Shown: positions 17,301 to 26,287, numbered from the stretch's first letter. The stretch is DNA of 45,366 nucleotides from an uncultured Bacteroidota bacterium (GCA_903863935.1 CAIPDV010000002.1:1-45366); one strand, 5' to 3'. Notes: generated by a model from the letters alone, not told the origin. Program-made: numbers and translations.

Positions 17301-19111
17301 CCACCACCAAAAGTACCGGTTCCACCAACACCCCCGGTGATAATATCAATTGTATGGCCACTTGTAACAGATACAACAGCATTGGTAATTATCGCTCCGC
17401 GACCACCCAATCCGCCCCTGCCGCGTCCTCCACCGCCACCGGAAGCAGTAACTGTAATGGATGAAACTCCCGCAGGAACAGTCCATGTACGGATAAGTGG
17501 ACTAAATGCATAAGTTTGGGTTCCTGATGTTTGAAATTGAATAGCACTCGTTTCATTTATTGTGGTTGAGGCTGAAGCATTGCAGCCATTCGGATCAGTT
17601 GCAGTAATGGTATAAGTTCCTGCACTTAAATTAGAGGCCATAAGATCTGTACCTCCGCTTGGAGACCATGCATATGTATAAGGGGAAGTGCCACTAGTTG
17701 CTGCGTTTGCAGTAGCGGTACCTGTTGGTGCGCACGCTATTGTATTTGCATTTGATGCAATTGTTATACTCATTGGAATATAAGTAACAGTTGCAGTAGC
17801 AGAACCTGTACAACCCTGGGCATCTGTTACAGTCAGCGTAAATGAGCCTGTGCTCAGGCCAGATACAATAGGTCCGGAGCCGCTGGGTGTCCAAGCATAA
17901 GTATAAGGAGTTTTACCTCCTGTTACATTTGCGTTAACACTGCCATTCGAAAGACATCCATATGAATTGGTAACTATCGGAGAAGGAATTGGAGTATTGT
18001 TAGTAATATTAATTATTGAAAAATTAGAACACCCATTTGCATCCTGCACCGTTACTGTGTATGAGCCAATTGATAAACCTGAAACGGATGTACCTGTTTG
18101 AACCGGAGAAGTTGACCATGAATAAGTAAACGGAGCACCACCACCACTTACAGTAATACTGGCACTTCCATCATTACCCAAACAACTAACACCCGATACT
18201 GTTGGTGTAATTTGTATGGGAGAATTGTATTCTATAATTACATAACCGCCGCCACCCGGATTTGTTCCGTAAGTTTGATCATAATTGCCCCCGGTTGCAA
18301 CACCGGCTGGTAAGGGGTAATTGCCATATCCGGGAGTTGCACCGTTTCCAATTGAAGTTATTGTTCCATAATTTGTGCCGCCGCCGCCGCCCGAACCTGA
18401 GCCATCTTCACAAGCCACGTCGTCATTACCGGCAGCACCACCAAGGTAACCACCGCCACCGCCACCACTACCTGCACCGTCGCAGCCGGAACGCGCACCA
18501 CAACTTAATCCGTTATATGTGCTGTTTCCACCACTTGCTCCACCAACTGCCCAACTTGTTGTAGCTCCATTTTGGCCGCCACCGCCGCCGGTACCGCCAT
18601 AAGAGCCAGCAGCATTAGCCCCGCCGCCGCCGCCGCCACCGCCACCTGCAGCAAGTAATACTGTAGAACCATTCAATAAGAATGTGCCGCCGCCGCCGCC
18701 GCCGCCAGAACCTGAACAACCGCTTGAACCGGCTGTACCGCCGCCGCTACCATAACCATAACCACCGGCTCCAGCCTGAATGCCCGCAACGCAACCGCCG
18801 CCAACACCGCCGCCGCCGCCAACCTGAATTGTATATACAGTTCAGGGGGTAACAGCAAATACACTTGAAGCGTAGCCACCACCACCACCAGTGCCACCGT
18901 GAAATCCATCCACACCACCACCGCCACCGCCAGCACCCCATGCTCGAACAGTTATGGATGTTACACAGGCAGGTACTGTGAATGTTGTGGTTGATCCAGT
19001 GTAAGTATACAAGGCAGAATCCATATAGGATTGAGCCTTTATAGTTGAATTACATACCAACAAGGTGAGTCCTGAGAACAAAGTTCTCAGCGAGAAATTT
19101 AATTTTTTCAT
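14372..19111 (-). pseudogene. Giant glycine-rich/SprB-repeat T9SS surface protein, interrupted by an in-frame TGA
   Basis: One reading frame of 1579 codons broken by a single TGA at 18844-18842 (codon 90). Before the stop: a signal peptide ('MKKLNFSLRTLFSGLTLLVC') and the start of a Gly-rich lectin-like domain. After the stop the same frame stays open: rest of the first Gly-rich domain, three SprB repeats, a second Gly-rich domain (roughly 16800-17470), nine more SprB repeats, and a T9SS sorting domain ('FTVYPNPTNGQFNIDGL...KKIVKTN'). The second Gly-rich domain reads 'VTSGHTIDI' where the first reads 'VTP*TVYTI', so the TGA most likely replaces a glycine codon GGA. Without readthrough only an 89-residue exported fragment is made; a restart at the TTG at 18676 would lack a signal peptide. 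It is a recent nonsense mutation or a sequencing error. Confidence 0.8.
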
Positions 19112-19136
19112 GCTCCTTTACGATTTTGAGTTATGC

Positions 19137-19144
19137 AAACCTAA
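19137..19144 (-). promoter_or_regulatory. -7 element of the giant surface protein gene
   Basis: TAGGTTTG on the minus strand is an exact TAnnTTTG, 25 bp before the ATG at 19111. AAGGAG lies a few bases before that ATG. I see no TTG at the standard distance. Confidence 0.4.
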
Positions 19145-19243
19145 CTAGCAATTTAGTTCATTAAATTTCGAATTGAAGCAACTTTTTAACAGTGTATGGT
19201 TAATTACTCTTAAATAAAAGAAAATAATTATTTGTAAAAAAAT

Positions 19244-19275
19244 AAAAAAGGAGAACAGAAATGTTCTCCTTTTTG
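19244..19275. terminator. Rho-independent terminator (GAAA-loop family), orphan
   Basis: A-run, GGAGAACA, GAAA loop, TGTTCTCC, T-run: a perfect 13-bp stem. No intact minus-strand gene precedes it; the closest candidate is the sorting-domain remnant at 19708-19749. The AT-rich stretch between 19276 and 19700 holds nothing else that I can recognise. Confidence 0.8.
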
Positions 19276-19707
19276 TACGTGTAAAGCAACTATTGGCATT
19301 GTACAAATTTTCCCCTTTCCACTTTTCCCTCCCCGGTCAATGATTTTTTAAGAAAACAACATTTCATGATTTAACTTTGCCTTTTAAGAAGGACAAGTAC
19401 CCTTTAAGATAAATAAAATGGTAACACTAAAAATGTTGGGAGAAAAAAAATAGTTATATCAAAAATGAAAAAGTGTATATATGTTTTTGCTATAAAATGC
19501 TGTTTTTGATTGTTATTAACAAGGATTTAAAAAATTAAGCGTATGATTATCAATAGACTAACTTTTTACACTTCCAATTTTCGCCTTGTTATTTTCCTTG
19601 TTCCGCTCTTGTTATTTTTCTGTTCTCCCTTGTTAACCGGCAATTTTATTTTTATATCAAAATAAAGTATATAATTTTAAATTAATGGAAGGGGTGAGCA
19701 ACTGCGG

Positions 19708-19749
19708 TTAGTTTGTCTTCACAATTTTCATCATCCCTCCAATTTTCCA
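19708..19749 (-). pseudogene. Remnant of the 3' end of another T9SS sorting-domain gene
   Basis: On the minus strand about 42 bp align base by base, with one single-base gap, to the last 14 codons of the 14372 gene. The last codons read K-I-V-K-T-N-stop (stop TAA at 19710-19708). Nothing upstream remains readable in that frame. It suggests that a further paralog once lay here and was deleted. Confidence 0.5.
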
Positions 19750-19805
19750 ATCTGTTGGGTACATAAATTTCAAAAGGTGAAAGAAGGAAGAACTTAAAAG
19801 AAAAA

Positions 19806-19836
19806 TTGGTAGACTGACGAAAAAATGGTAATATTG
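19806..19836 (+). promoter_or_regulatory. Promoter of the plus-strand SprB-repeat gene
   Basis: TTG (19806-19808), 20 bases, TAATATTG (19829-19836), one mismatch from TAnnTTTG, 21 bp before the ATG at 19858. Confidence 0.4.
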
Positions 19837-19857
19837 TAAGTAATAAAAAAACAAAAC

Positions 19858-21555
19858 ATGAAAATAGCAATACTAAAACCTAAATTGATTCTTAAAGCAT
19901 CTGTACTCCTCTCTGCATTACTCCTGAATTTCTCAACTGATCCATTTGGAAACTCCGCCAATGCCCAGGTATTGCTGGATGCACATAGTAATGCCAGCGG
20001 GGGTAGTACCTGGTATATCACTACATCACAACCGAATGAATTAATCCTCATTTCAGCCGGCGGATGTTGCGGGGTATTGAGTACTGCTGTGGGCACCGTA
20101 ACCGTGAATGGTAATAATGCAACTTATATGAATGGTGCCGTAAGCAATGGCGAATTCCCGGCGTATATTTGGGCCTATGAAGCCCCGACAGCAGGGACAT
20201 ATACATTGGTATGCAATGAAAGTGGGTTAGGAGGCCCATGGTATTTTAATTTTGCCGCTTCAGTATATCAACCTTCAACACCATTGCACATTGCTAATAT
20301 TATTATTGGCGGAGACAGTGCAAACATGGGCCCGTTGAGTGTTACAGCATCTGTTACTACCACTAAAAGTAATTCATTGATTTATGGATATATTGTTTTC
20401 AATGATAATGCCGGATCAGGCAATTTAACCTGGAATGGCGGATTAACCATGCTCGATAAGTTCTTTATCAGCAATGGGGTGGATGCAGGTCATGCTGATT
20501 CAACCATGGCAAATCCAGGAACTTATACCATACAGGCTACAGATACAGGAGCTACCAATCCATGGGCGGCACTAACGCTAATAGCAGTTGAACCCTCAAC
20601 CACATGTACTATTACTACAACTGCAAACACCAATACAGATGTGACTTGTAACGGAGCCAATGATGGTATTGCCATAGCCAACCCGACAACAGGAGCACCA
20701 CCATACACATACTCCTGGAGCCCGGGTGGAAACACCAACGGAACTGCATCAGGCTTGAGTGCCGCAACTTATACCGTAACAGTTACAGACAACAATGGAT
20801 GTTCAGGAACTGCCAGTACGGTTATAACAGAACCAACAGCAGTAGCTATTTCAATTGCGACTTTCACCCCGGTAATTTGTAACGGGGGCACAGGGGATGC
20901 AACTGCCAATGCGGCAACAGGAGGCACTTCACCTTATACCTATTCGTGGTCGCCAAACGGTGGAACCGGACTTACAGCATTTAGTATCAGTGCCGGAACT
21001 TATACTATTACAGCTACCGATAACAATGGTTGTACCGGAACAGCTTCGGTAAATATTACTCAGCCATCTGCAATTACTTACACACATGATTCAGTAAGTC
21101 AGAATGGGCCATGCAATGGTGTTGCAGCAGTAACTCCTGCGGGTGGTGTTGCTCCATATACCTACCTTTGGACAACCGGGAATCAAACTACCGACACCAT
21201 TAAAGGTCAGTGTGCAGGAACATATTGCTGCATAATTACCGATAATAACGGGTGTTCAGTTACTACCTGTGTAACGGTAATTCTGACCACAGGAATCAAC
21301 AATACAGCCGGAAATTCTTCCATCGAAATTTATCCGAATCCAAGCTCAGGCCAACTCTTTATTAATGGTTTGGAAAATGGTATGTTGGTAGAAATGTACG
21401 ATTACACCGGAAGAAAGATAAGTGAGCAAAAAGTGGTTGATAATATGCAGTTGATAATGGATATTACCAATAAGGATAATGGTGTTTATTTAATACAGGT
21501 TTTAAATAAAGATGGAGTACTTGTCGGCCAGAAAAAAGTTGTGAAGACAAACTGA
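19858..21555 (+). CDS. Secreted T9SS cargo with 3 SprB repeats
   Basis: 565 residues. Signal peptide at about 1-36 (ending 'GNSANA'), an N-terminal beta-rich domain of about 210 residues that I do not recognise (contains 'SAGGCCGVLSTAVGTVTVNG' and a later 'NPWAALTLIAVEP'), three SprB repeats (about 250-480), and a type A T9SS sorting domain ('IEIYPNPSSGQLFINGLENG...KKVVKTN'). The third repeat, 'SQNGPCNG...DTIKGQCAGTYCC', closely matches the last repeat of the 11736-14141 protein. Its strand is opposite to the three paralogs. Followed at once by a terminator. Confidence 0.9.
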   Translation: MKIAILKPKLILKASVLLSALLLNFSTDPFGNSANAQVLLDAHSNASGGSTWYITTSQPNELILISAGGCCGVLSTAVGTVTVNGNNATYMNGAVSNGEFPAYIWAYEAPTAGTYTLVCNESGLGGPWYFNFAASVYQPSTPLHIANIIIGGDSANMGPLSVTASVTTTKSNSLIYGYIVFNDNAGSGNLTWNGGLTMLDKFFISNGVDAGHADSTMANPGTYTIQATDTGATNPWAALTLIAVEPSTTCTITTTANTNTDVTCNGANDGIAIANPTTGAPPYTYSWSPGGNTNGTASGLSAATYTVTVTDNNGCSGTASTVITEPTAVAISIATFTPVICNGGTGDATANAATGGTSPYTYSWSPNGGTGLTAFSISAGTYTITATDNNGCTGTASVNITQPSAITYTHDSVSQNGPCNGVAAVTPAGGVAPYTYLWTTGNQTTDTIKGQCAGTYCCIITDNNGCSVTTCVTVILTTGINNTAGNSSIEIYPNPSSGQLFINGLENGMLVEMYDYTGRKISEQKVVDNMQLIMDITNKDNGVYLIQVLNKDGVLVGQKKVVKTN

Positions 21556-21581
21556 TAGCTTCTACTAAATCAATATAACTG

Positions 21582-21618
21582 AAGCAATCCTGATAAAAAG
21601 GGGTTGCTTTATTTTTTT
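21582..21618 (+). terminator. Rho-independent terminator after the SprB gene
   Basis: AAGCAATCC pairs with GGGTTGCTT (one bulge, one G-U) and is followed by a T-rich tail, 27 bp after the stop at 21555. Its 3' half is also part of a tandem duplication (see the repeat entry). Confidence 0.65.
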
Positions 21619-21713
21619 GCGAAAATATTCGGGATGGCGGGATTGGAACACCCTAATAATAAGGGGTTGCTTTATTTTTGTTAGAAAAGTCGTCGGGATG
21701 GCGGGATTCGAAC
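21598..21713. repeat. Imperfect tandem duplication containing the tRNA-Pro 3' end
   Basis: Copy 1 (21598-21649) and copy 2 (21661-21713) share two blocks in the same order: a 19-bp block starting AAGGGGTTGC (21598 and 21661) and a 16-bp block TCGGGATGGCGGGATT (21629 and 21693). The offsets are 63 and 64 bp. Copy 2 runs into the functional tRNA; copy 1 holds only the last 16-21 bases of it. Such 3'-end copies are typical footprints of integration at a tRNA, here with nothing left between them. Confidence 0.7.
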
Positions 21714-21767
21714 TCGCGACCTCACCCACCCCAAGGGTGTGCGCTAACCGGGCTGCGCTACATCCCG
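21693..21767 (-). tRNA. tRNA-Pro(GGG)
   Basis: 75 nt on the minus strand. Acceptor stem CGGGATG/CATCCCG with discriminator A, D arm GCGC...GCGC, anticodon stem CACCC/GGGTG around loop TTGGGGT (anticodon GGG), and T loop TTCGAAT. The T stem GCGAG/CCCGC contains one A-C mismatch. The 3' CCA is not encoded. The start of a long plus-strand frame overlapping it encodes the familiar antisense-tRNA peptide ('SNSRPHPPQG') and is not a gene start. Confidence 0.95.
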
Positions 21768-21929
21768 AACAAATATCCTGGCATCTTTAAGCGATTGGGG
21801 TACTTTAGTTTCTTAAAGATGGATTGCAAATGTATATTTTTTTTGAAAATCCAACAATCAGGTTATTTTCCGTCTATTAAAGTTTTCTCTACTTTTGTTC
21901 GTCTATTCCGAAACTCGGGCACAACGTTT

Positions 21930-24380
21930 ATGCGCATCTTACTATTTTCCTTGTTTTTATTTACACAGGCTTTCCAGTCATTTTCACAGGAATATAAGTT
22001 ATCCGGATATATTAAAGATGCCGTTACCGGGCAAACCCTTCCGGGGGCCAGTGTATATACCGATGAAACGCATGTAGGAGGTTCAACCGATGTGAATGGA
22101 TTTTACAGTTTTACTGTAGCTGCCGGAAATTATCATTTACACGTTGCCATATTAAGTTACAGAGATACCATTATTCCAATAAAGGTAAACTCGAATATGC
22201 ACTTTAATATTGGTATTTATTCATCGGCAATTAATTCGGAGGTTGTGACGGTTACAGGTGACCGGCCTGATAAAAATGTAAGTAGTTCTCAAATGGGGAC
22301 TATCAAATTAGAAACGAAAGACCTGAAGACAATTCCTGTATTTTTTGGCGAACCTGATATTTTAAAGGTCATTCAGCTATTACCGGGTGTGCAAAGTGGG
22401 GGCGATGCTAACACGGGGTTTTATGTGCGTGGCGGAGGTCCCGATGAAAACCTTGTTTTACTGGATGGAGCCACGGTTTATAATGCAGGCCACTTGTTGG
22501 GTTTTTTCTCGATTTTCAACTCCGACGCATTAAGTAGTGTTGAATTGACCAAAGGAAACATGCCGGCAAACTATGGCGGACGTATTTCATCAATACTCGA
22601 TATACAATCGAAGGACGGAGATATGGAACATTACCATGCAAGCGGAGGAATCGGTTTGATTGCGTCACATGTAACGATACAGGGTCCGATAAAGAAGGAT
22701 ACTGCAAGTTTTATTTTCTCCGTGAGAAGAACATATTTAGACGTTTTTTTAAGGCCTCCTATACTTACAACCAGTTCTCCGTTTTATGGTACAAAATATT
22801 ATTTCTACGATTTGAACGGAAGGATTACCTGGCGTATTTCAAAAAAAGATCAGCTATCTGTGAGTGGATATTTCGGTCAGGATGTGTTTACATTTGCCGA
22901 TGCCGAAGCAGGTTTCTCTGCTCAGGTACCGTGGGGTAATGCCCTGGCTTCTATAAACTGGGGACATATATTTAGCGACAAAGTTATTTCTAATCTTACC
23001 GTGAATTATTCCGATTATAATTTCAAGTTCAATGGTAGTGATGCCGGATTCAGTTTTTCATTGTTTTCGGGTATTCACGATTATCATACCAAATATAATT
23101 TCGATTGGATTCCCAATAAAAAACATCATGTAAAATTTGGCCTGGAATACACTCTTCATGCGTTTATTCCAAGTGAAATAGGAGCACAGGAGCCTAGTGT
23201 TAATTTCAGCATCAGTAGTGTTCAGAAACTATATGCAAATGAAGGAGGAATATACATTACCGATAATTTTGATTTGAGTAACCGTATTAAAATTGAGGCA
23301 GGACTGAGGTATTCCATTTTCCAGCAGATAGGTCCATTTGACCGTTATAACCTGAACGCCCAAAACATAATTATTGACACGATCCATTACAAAACCTTTC
23401 AGAACATTGCCTTGTATGGTGGCCTTGAACCGCGTATCTCAATGAGGTTCCAGGTGAACGGGGTGTCTTCGATCAAGCTTGGGTATAGTCATAATATCCA
23501 GTACATACATCTGGCATCTATAAGTTCCGTTTCTCTGCCAACTGATATCTGGTTTCCGAGTACATCGCTTGTTCAGCCAACTTCGGGCAATCAATACGCA
23601 TTGGGCTACTACAGGAATTTTAAGGATAACTTATATGAATCATCCATAGAGACCTATTACAAAAATATGAGTAACCTGATCGAGTATAAAAATGGTTTTA
23701 CACCCGATCAGAATTCTAGCACGAACCCGGATGAGAACTTTACATTCGGAAGTGGACAAGCATATGGTATTGAGTTTTTCCTGAAAAAGAAAGCAGGCCG
23801 ATTCAACGGATGGATAGGGTATACTTTATCATGGACCACGGAAACGTTTGCCGACCTAAATAGCGGTCAGACTTTTTACGCCAAGTATGACAGACGGCAC
23901 GATATATCGGCCGTAGCAAATTACCAGTTGAACGATCGCTGGACATTCTCCTCCGTATTCGTGTATGCTTCAGGCGAAGCCTTAACCATGCCTGTCGGTT
24001 GGTTTATTATTGAAGGAAACCTTGTGCAGCAATTTACCAGTGTGAATAACTACAGGCTTTCTCCCTATAACCGCCTTGATCTGGCTGCAACGTATACGCC
24101 CGATAAGCAAAAACGAATGCAGAAGCGTCAGCAGCGTTTTGAAAACAGGATGAAAAAGAAAGGACTTGATACACCTTATGTAGACAAGCGTCCGCAATGG
24201 ATAAAGAACTTAAAAACAAGTTGGACGTTTTCAATTTACAATGTATACAACCGTTATAATCCTTACTTTATTTATTTCGATATTCACGGTAATGTGTACA
24301 ATAATTCCCTGACAATAGGGGCAAAGCAGGTTTCTTTATTTCCGGCTTTACCATCCGTAACCTGGAACTTTGAATTTTAA
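21930..24380 (+). CDS. TonB-dependent receptor with carboxypeptidase-like regulatory domain
   Basis: 816 residues from the ATG at 21930, chosen because it opens a signal peptide ('MRILLFSLFLFTQAFQSFSQ'); longer frames would overlap the tRNA. After it comes a CarboxypepD_reg-like domain (about 21-105, 'LSGYIKDAVTGQTLPGASVY'), then a plug domain with 'VIQLLPGVQSGGDANTGFYVRGG' and 'LLDGATVYNAGHLLGFFSIFN', and a 22-strand type beta barrel ending in an aromatic residue ('VTWNFEF'). It imports an unknown ligand across the outer membrane with energy from TonB. The DUF4249 lipoprotein gene follows after three bases, a very common Bacteroidota pairing. Confidence 0.93.
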   Translation: MRILLFSLFLFTQAFQSFSQEYKLSGYIKDAVTGQTLPGASVYTDETHVGGSTDVNGFYSFTVAAGNYHLHVAILSYRDTIIPIKVNSNMHFNIGIYSSAINSEVVTVTGDRPDKNVSSSQMGTIKLETKDLKTIPVFFGEPDILKVIQLLPGVQSGGDANTGFYVRGGGPDENLVLLDGATVYNAGHLLGFFSIFNSDALSSVELTKGNMPANYGGRISSILDIQSKDGDMEHYHASGGIGLIASHVTIQGPIKKDTASFIFSVRRTYLDVFLRPPILTTSSPFYGTKYYFYDLNGRITWRISKKDQLSVSGYFGQDVFTFADAEAGFSAQVPWGNALASINWGHIFSDKVISNLTVNYSDYNFKFNGSDAGFSFSLFSGIHDYHTKYNFDWIPNKKHHVKFGLEYTLHAFIPSEIGAQEPSVNFSISSVQKLYANEGGIYITDNFDLSNRIKIEAGLRYSIFQQIGPFDRYNLNAQNIIIDTIHYKTFQNIALYGGLEPRISMRFQVNGVSSIKLGYSHNIQYIHLASISSVSLPTDIWFPSTSLVQPTSGNQYALGYYRNFKDNLYESSIETYYKNMSNLIEYKNGFTPDQNSSTNPDENFTFGSGQAYGIEFFLKKKAGRFNGWIGYTLSWTTETFADLNSGQTFYAKYDRRHDISAVANYQLNDRWTFSSVFVYASGEALTMPVGWFIIEGNLVQQFTSVNNYRLSPYNRLDLAATYTPDKQKRMQKRQQRFENRMKKKGLDTPYVDKRPQWIKNLKTSWTFSIYNVYNRYNPYFIYFDIHGNVYNNSLTIGAKQVSLFPALPSVTWNFEF

Positions 24381-24383
24381 AAA

Positions 24384-25244
24384 ATGAAAGACAAAATAAA
24401 ATATATGCTTGTTCTTGCTGTAGTCGCACTATTTTCGAGTTGCCAAAAGAATATCAACCTGGATTTACCGCAACCGGCGCAGGAAATTTGTGTGGAAGGC
24501 CATGTGGAGCCGGGACAGTTTGCATGGGTTTACCTTACCCATAATTTTGCATTTTTCGGGAATACTTCAATAACCAGTATTATTTCAAACGATGTAATTC
24601 ATGGAGCTACTATTATCGTAAATGATGGTGTAATCTCCGATACAATGTTAGAGGTTATTCCAACTCTTGGCTATTACGAAACCCGCAAATTGAAAGGAGT
24701 TACTGGGAGAAATTATAATCTTACCGTTAAGTCGAACGGTACTGTATTAACGGCTACAACCAGTATTTTGCCTTCGGTTGCACTGGATTCAACCTGGTTC
24801 AAAGTTCAGCCGGGGCTAGATACACTTGGTTATCTCTGGGCCATATTGAATGATCCGCCAATGGTGGGGAATTGCTATCGGTGGTTGGTGAAAAGGATTG
24901 GGAAAGATACAACATACATACCTCCTTTTGAGTCTGCTTTTAATGATAATTTTATAAACGGACAAAAATTTGAATTCTTTTATAACCGTGGTAGCTTCCC
25001 TGGTTCAAAGGCCAAAGATGACACCAATAAAGAAGCCGGGTATTTCAAAACCGGTGAAACCTGTGTAATTGAATTTTGCACTATAAGTCCCGAAGCTTAC
25101 CAATTTTATAATGAGTATTATTACCAGTTGAATAATGTGGGCAACCCTTTTGGTTCACCTGCACCTGTTACAGGTAATATTAACGGAGGATTGGGCATTT
25201 GGTGCGGTTATGGTACCTCGTATGATACAGTGAAATGCAAGTGA
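24384..25244 (+). CDS. DUF4249-family lipoprotein
   Basis: 286 residues with a lipoprotein signal (lipobox at 'FSSC', Cys20) and the DUF4249 opening 'VEGHVEPGQFAWVYLTHNFAFF'. It starts three bases after the TonB-dependent receptor stop, so the two are co-translated and probably form a receptor complex, analogous to but distinct from SusC/SusD. Substrate unknown; DUF4249 genes are not usually tied to polysaccharide loci. Confidence 0.88.
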   Translation: MKDKIKYMLVLAVVALFSSCQKNINLDLPQPAQEICVEGHVEPGQFAWVYLTHNFAFFGNTSITSIISNDVIHGATIIVNDGVISDTMLEVIPTLGYYETRKLKGVTGRNYNLTVKSNGTVLTATTSILPSVALDSTWFKVQPGLDTLGYLWAILNDPPMVGNCYRWLVKRIGKDTTYIPPFESAFNDNFINGQKFEFFYNRGSFPGSKAKDDTNKEAGYFKTGETCVIEFCTISPEAYQFYNEYYYQLNNVGNPFGSPAPVTGNINGGLGIWCGYGTSYDTVKCK

Positions 25245-25270
25245 AATAGTTTGCATGCCAAAAATCATAG

Positions 25271-25298
25271 TTGATTTATTTCAATTAGTTTACTTTTG
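25271..25298 (+). promoter_or_regulatory. Bacteroidota-type promoter of the trxB operon
   Basis: TTG (25271-25273), 17 bases, TACTTTTG (25291-25298), an exact TAnnTTTG. Start site near 25304, giving a leader of about 32 nt before trxB. Confidence 0.6.
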
Positions 25299-25335
25299 CC
25301 AACGATAAAAAATCAATAGATTCAATTTTAAGAAT

Positions 25336-26277
25336 ATGACAACTGAAGAAAAGAAAAAATGTTTGATAATAGGTTCCGGACCTGCCGGATATACTGCTGC
25401 TATTTATGCTGCCCGTGCCGACATGCAACCAATAATGGTAGCAGGTCTGCAACCCGGCGGACAATTAACAATAACAACCGAAGTTGAAAATTATCCCGGA
25501 TATCCGGATGGTATACAAGGCCCTGAAATGATGGAACATTTCCGCAAACAGGCACAGCGTTTTGGTACTGATATACGCTGGTCATATGTTAGCTCGGTAG
25601 ATTTTTCAAAAGCACCATTTAAAGTTGTGGTTGAAGAAAAAGATACTATTATGGCTGATTCCATAATTATTGCAACAGGTGCTTCCGCCAAATGGCTTGG
25701 GCTTCCTTCGGAACAAAAGCTAAATGGTTTTGGTGTTTCAGCTTGCGCTGTATGCGACGGATATTTTTTTCGTAAGCAGGATGTTGCAATTGTTGGGGGA
25801 GGAGATACCGCTGCGGAAGAGGCAACCTACCTCGCCAAACTTTGTAACAAAGTATATATGATCGTTCGTCGTGGCGAATTAAGAGCTTCAAAAGCTATGC
25901 AGCACAGGGTTTTCAATACACCAAATATTGAAGTGCTTTTCAATACAGAAACTCTTGAGATATTAGGAGAGAAGAGTGTAACCAGCGCAGCTATAGTGAA
26001 TATACTTACCAAGGAAGAAAGGGTTTTAGATATTACCGGATTCTTTGTGGCAATAGGTCATCAGCCTAACACGGAAATCTTCAAAGGCTGGCTCGATATG
26101 GATGAACAGGGCTACCTGAAGACTATTCCGGGTTCAACCAAAACGAATATTCCGGGAGTATTTGCCTGTGGCGATGCGCAAGATAAAACATATAGGCAGG
26201 CAGTAACAGCAGCAGGTAGCGGTTGTATGGCTGCCATTGATGCAGAGCGATATCTGGCAGAAAAAGGACTGCATTAA
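25336..26277 (+). CDS. trxB: Thioredoxin-disulfide reductase
   Basis: 313 residues, full family length. FAD-binding 'GSGPAG' at 13-18, redox-active CxxC Cys137-Cys140 in 'ACAVCDG', NADPH-binding 'GGGDTA' at 154-159 and the C-terminal FAD motif 'GVFACGDAQD'. It reduces thioredoxin with NADPH in the cytoplasm. Followed after 10 bp by a MORN-like gene and then a DNA glycosylase gene that probably share its promoter. Confidence 0.97.
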   Translation: MTTEEKKKCLIIGSGPAGYTAAIYAARADMQPIMVAGLQPGGQLTITTEVENYPGYPDGIQGPEMMEHFRKQAQRFGTDIRWSYVSSVDFSKAPFKVVVEEKDTIMADSIIIATGASAKWLGLPSEQKLNGFGVSACAVCDGYFFRKQDVAIVGGGDTAAEEATYLAKLCNKVYMIVRRGELRASKAMQHRVFNTPNIEVLFNTETLEILGEKSVTSAAIVNILTKEERVLDITGFFVAIGHQPNTEIFKGWLDMDEQGYLKTIPGSTKTNIPGVFACGDAQDKTYRQAVTAAGSGCMAAIDAERYLAEKGLH

Positions 26278-26287
26278 TTCTGATCCC

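Noticed and set aside
16850-17350. Possible CRISPR-like array in the repeated CCG/CCA tracts
   Set aside because: Repeats are three-base codon runs without uniform spacers, and no cas genes are near.
19276-19700. Possible small RNA or gene in the AT-rich gap
   Set aside because: No frame with coding character, no promoter with terminator pair and no stable hairpin beyond the orphan terminator at 19244.
21678-21929. N-terminal extension of the TonB-dependent receptor
   Set aside because: It overlaps tRNA-Pro and encodes the well-known antisense-tRNA peptide; the signal peptide begins at 21930.
24384-25244. SusD-like partner of the TonB receptor, making a polysaccharide utilisation locus
   Set aside because: The lipoprotein fits DUF4249, not SusD, and no glycoside hydrolase genes are nearby.
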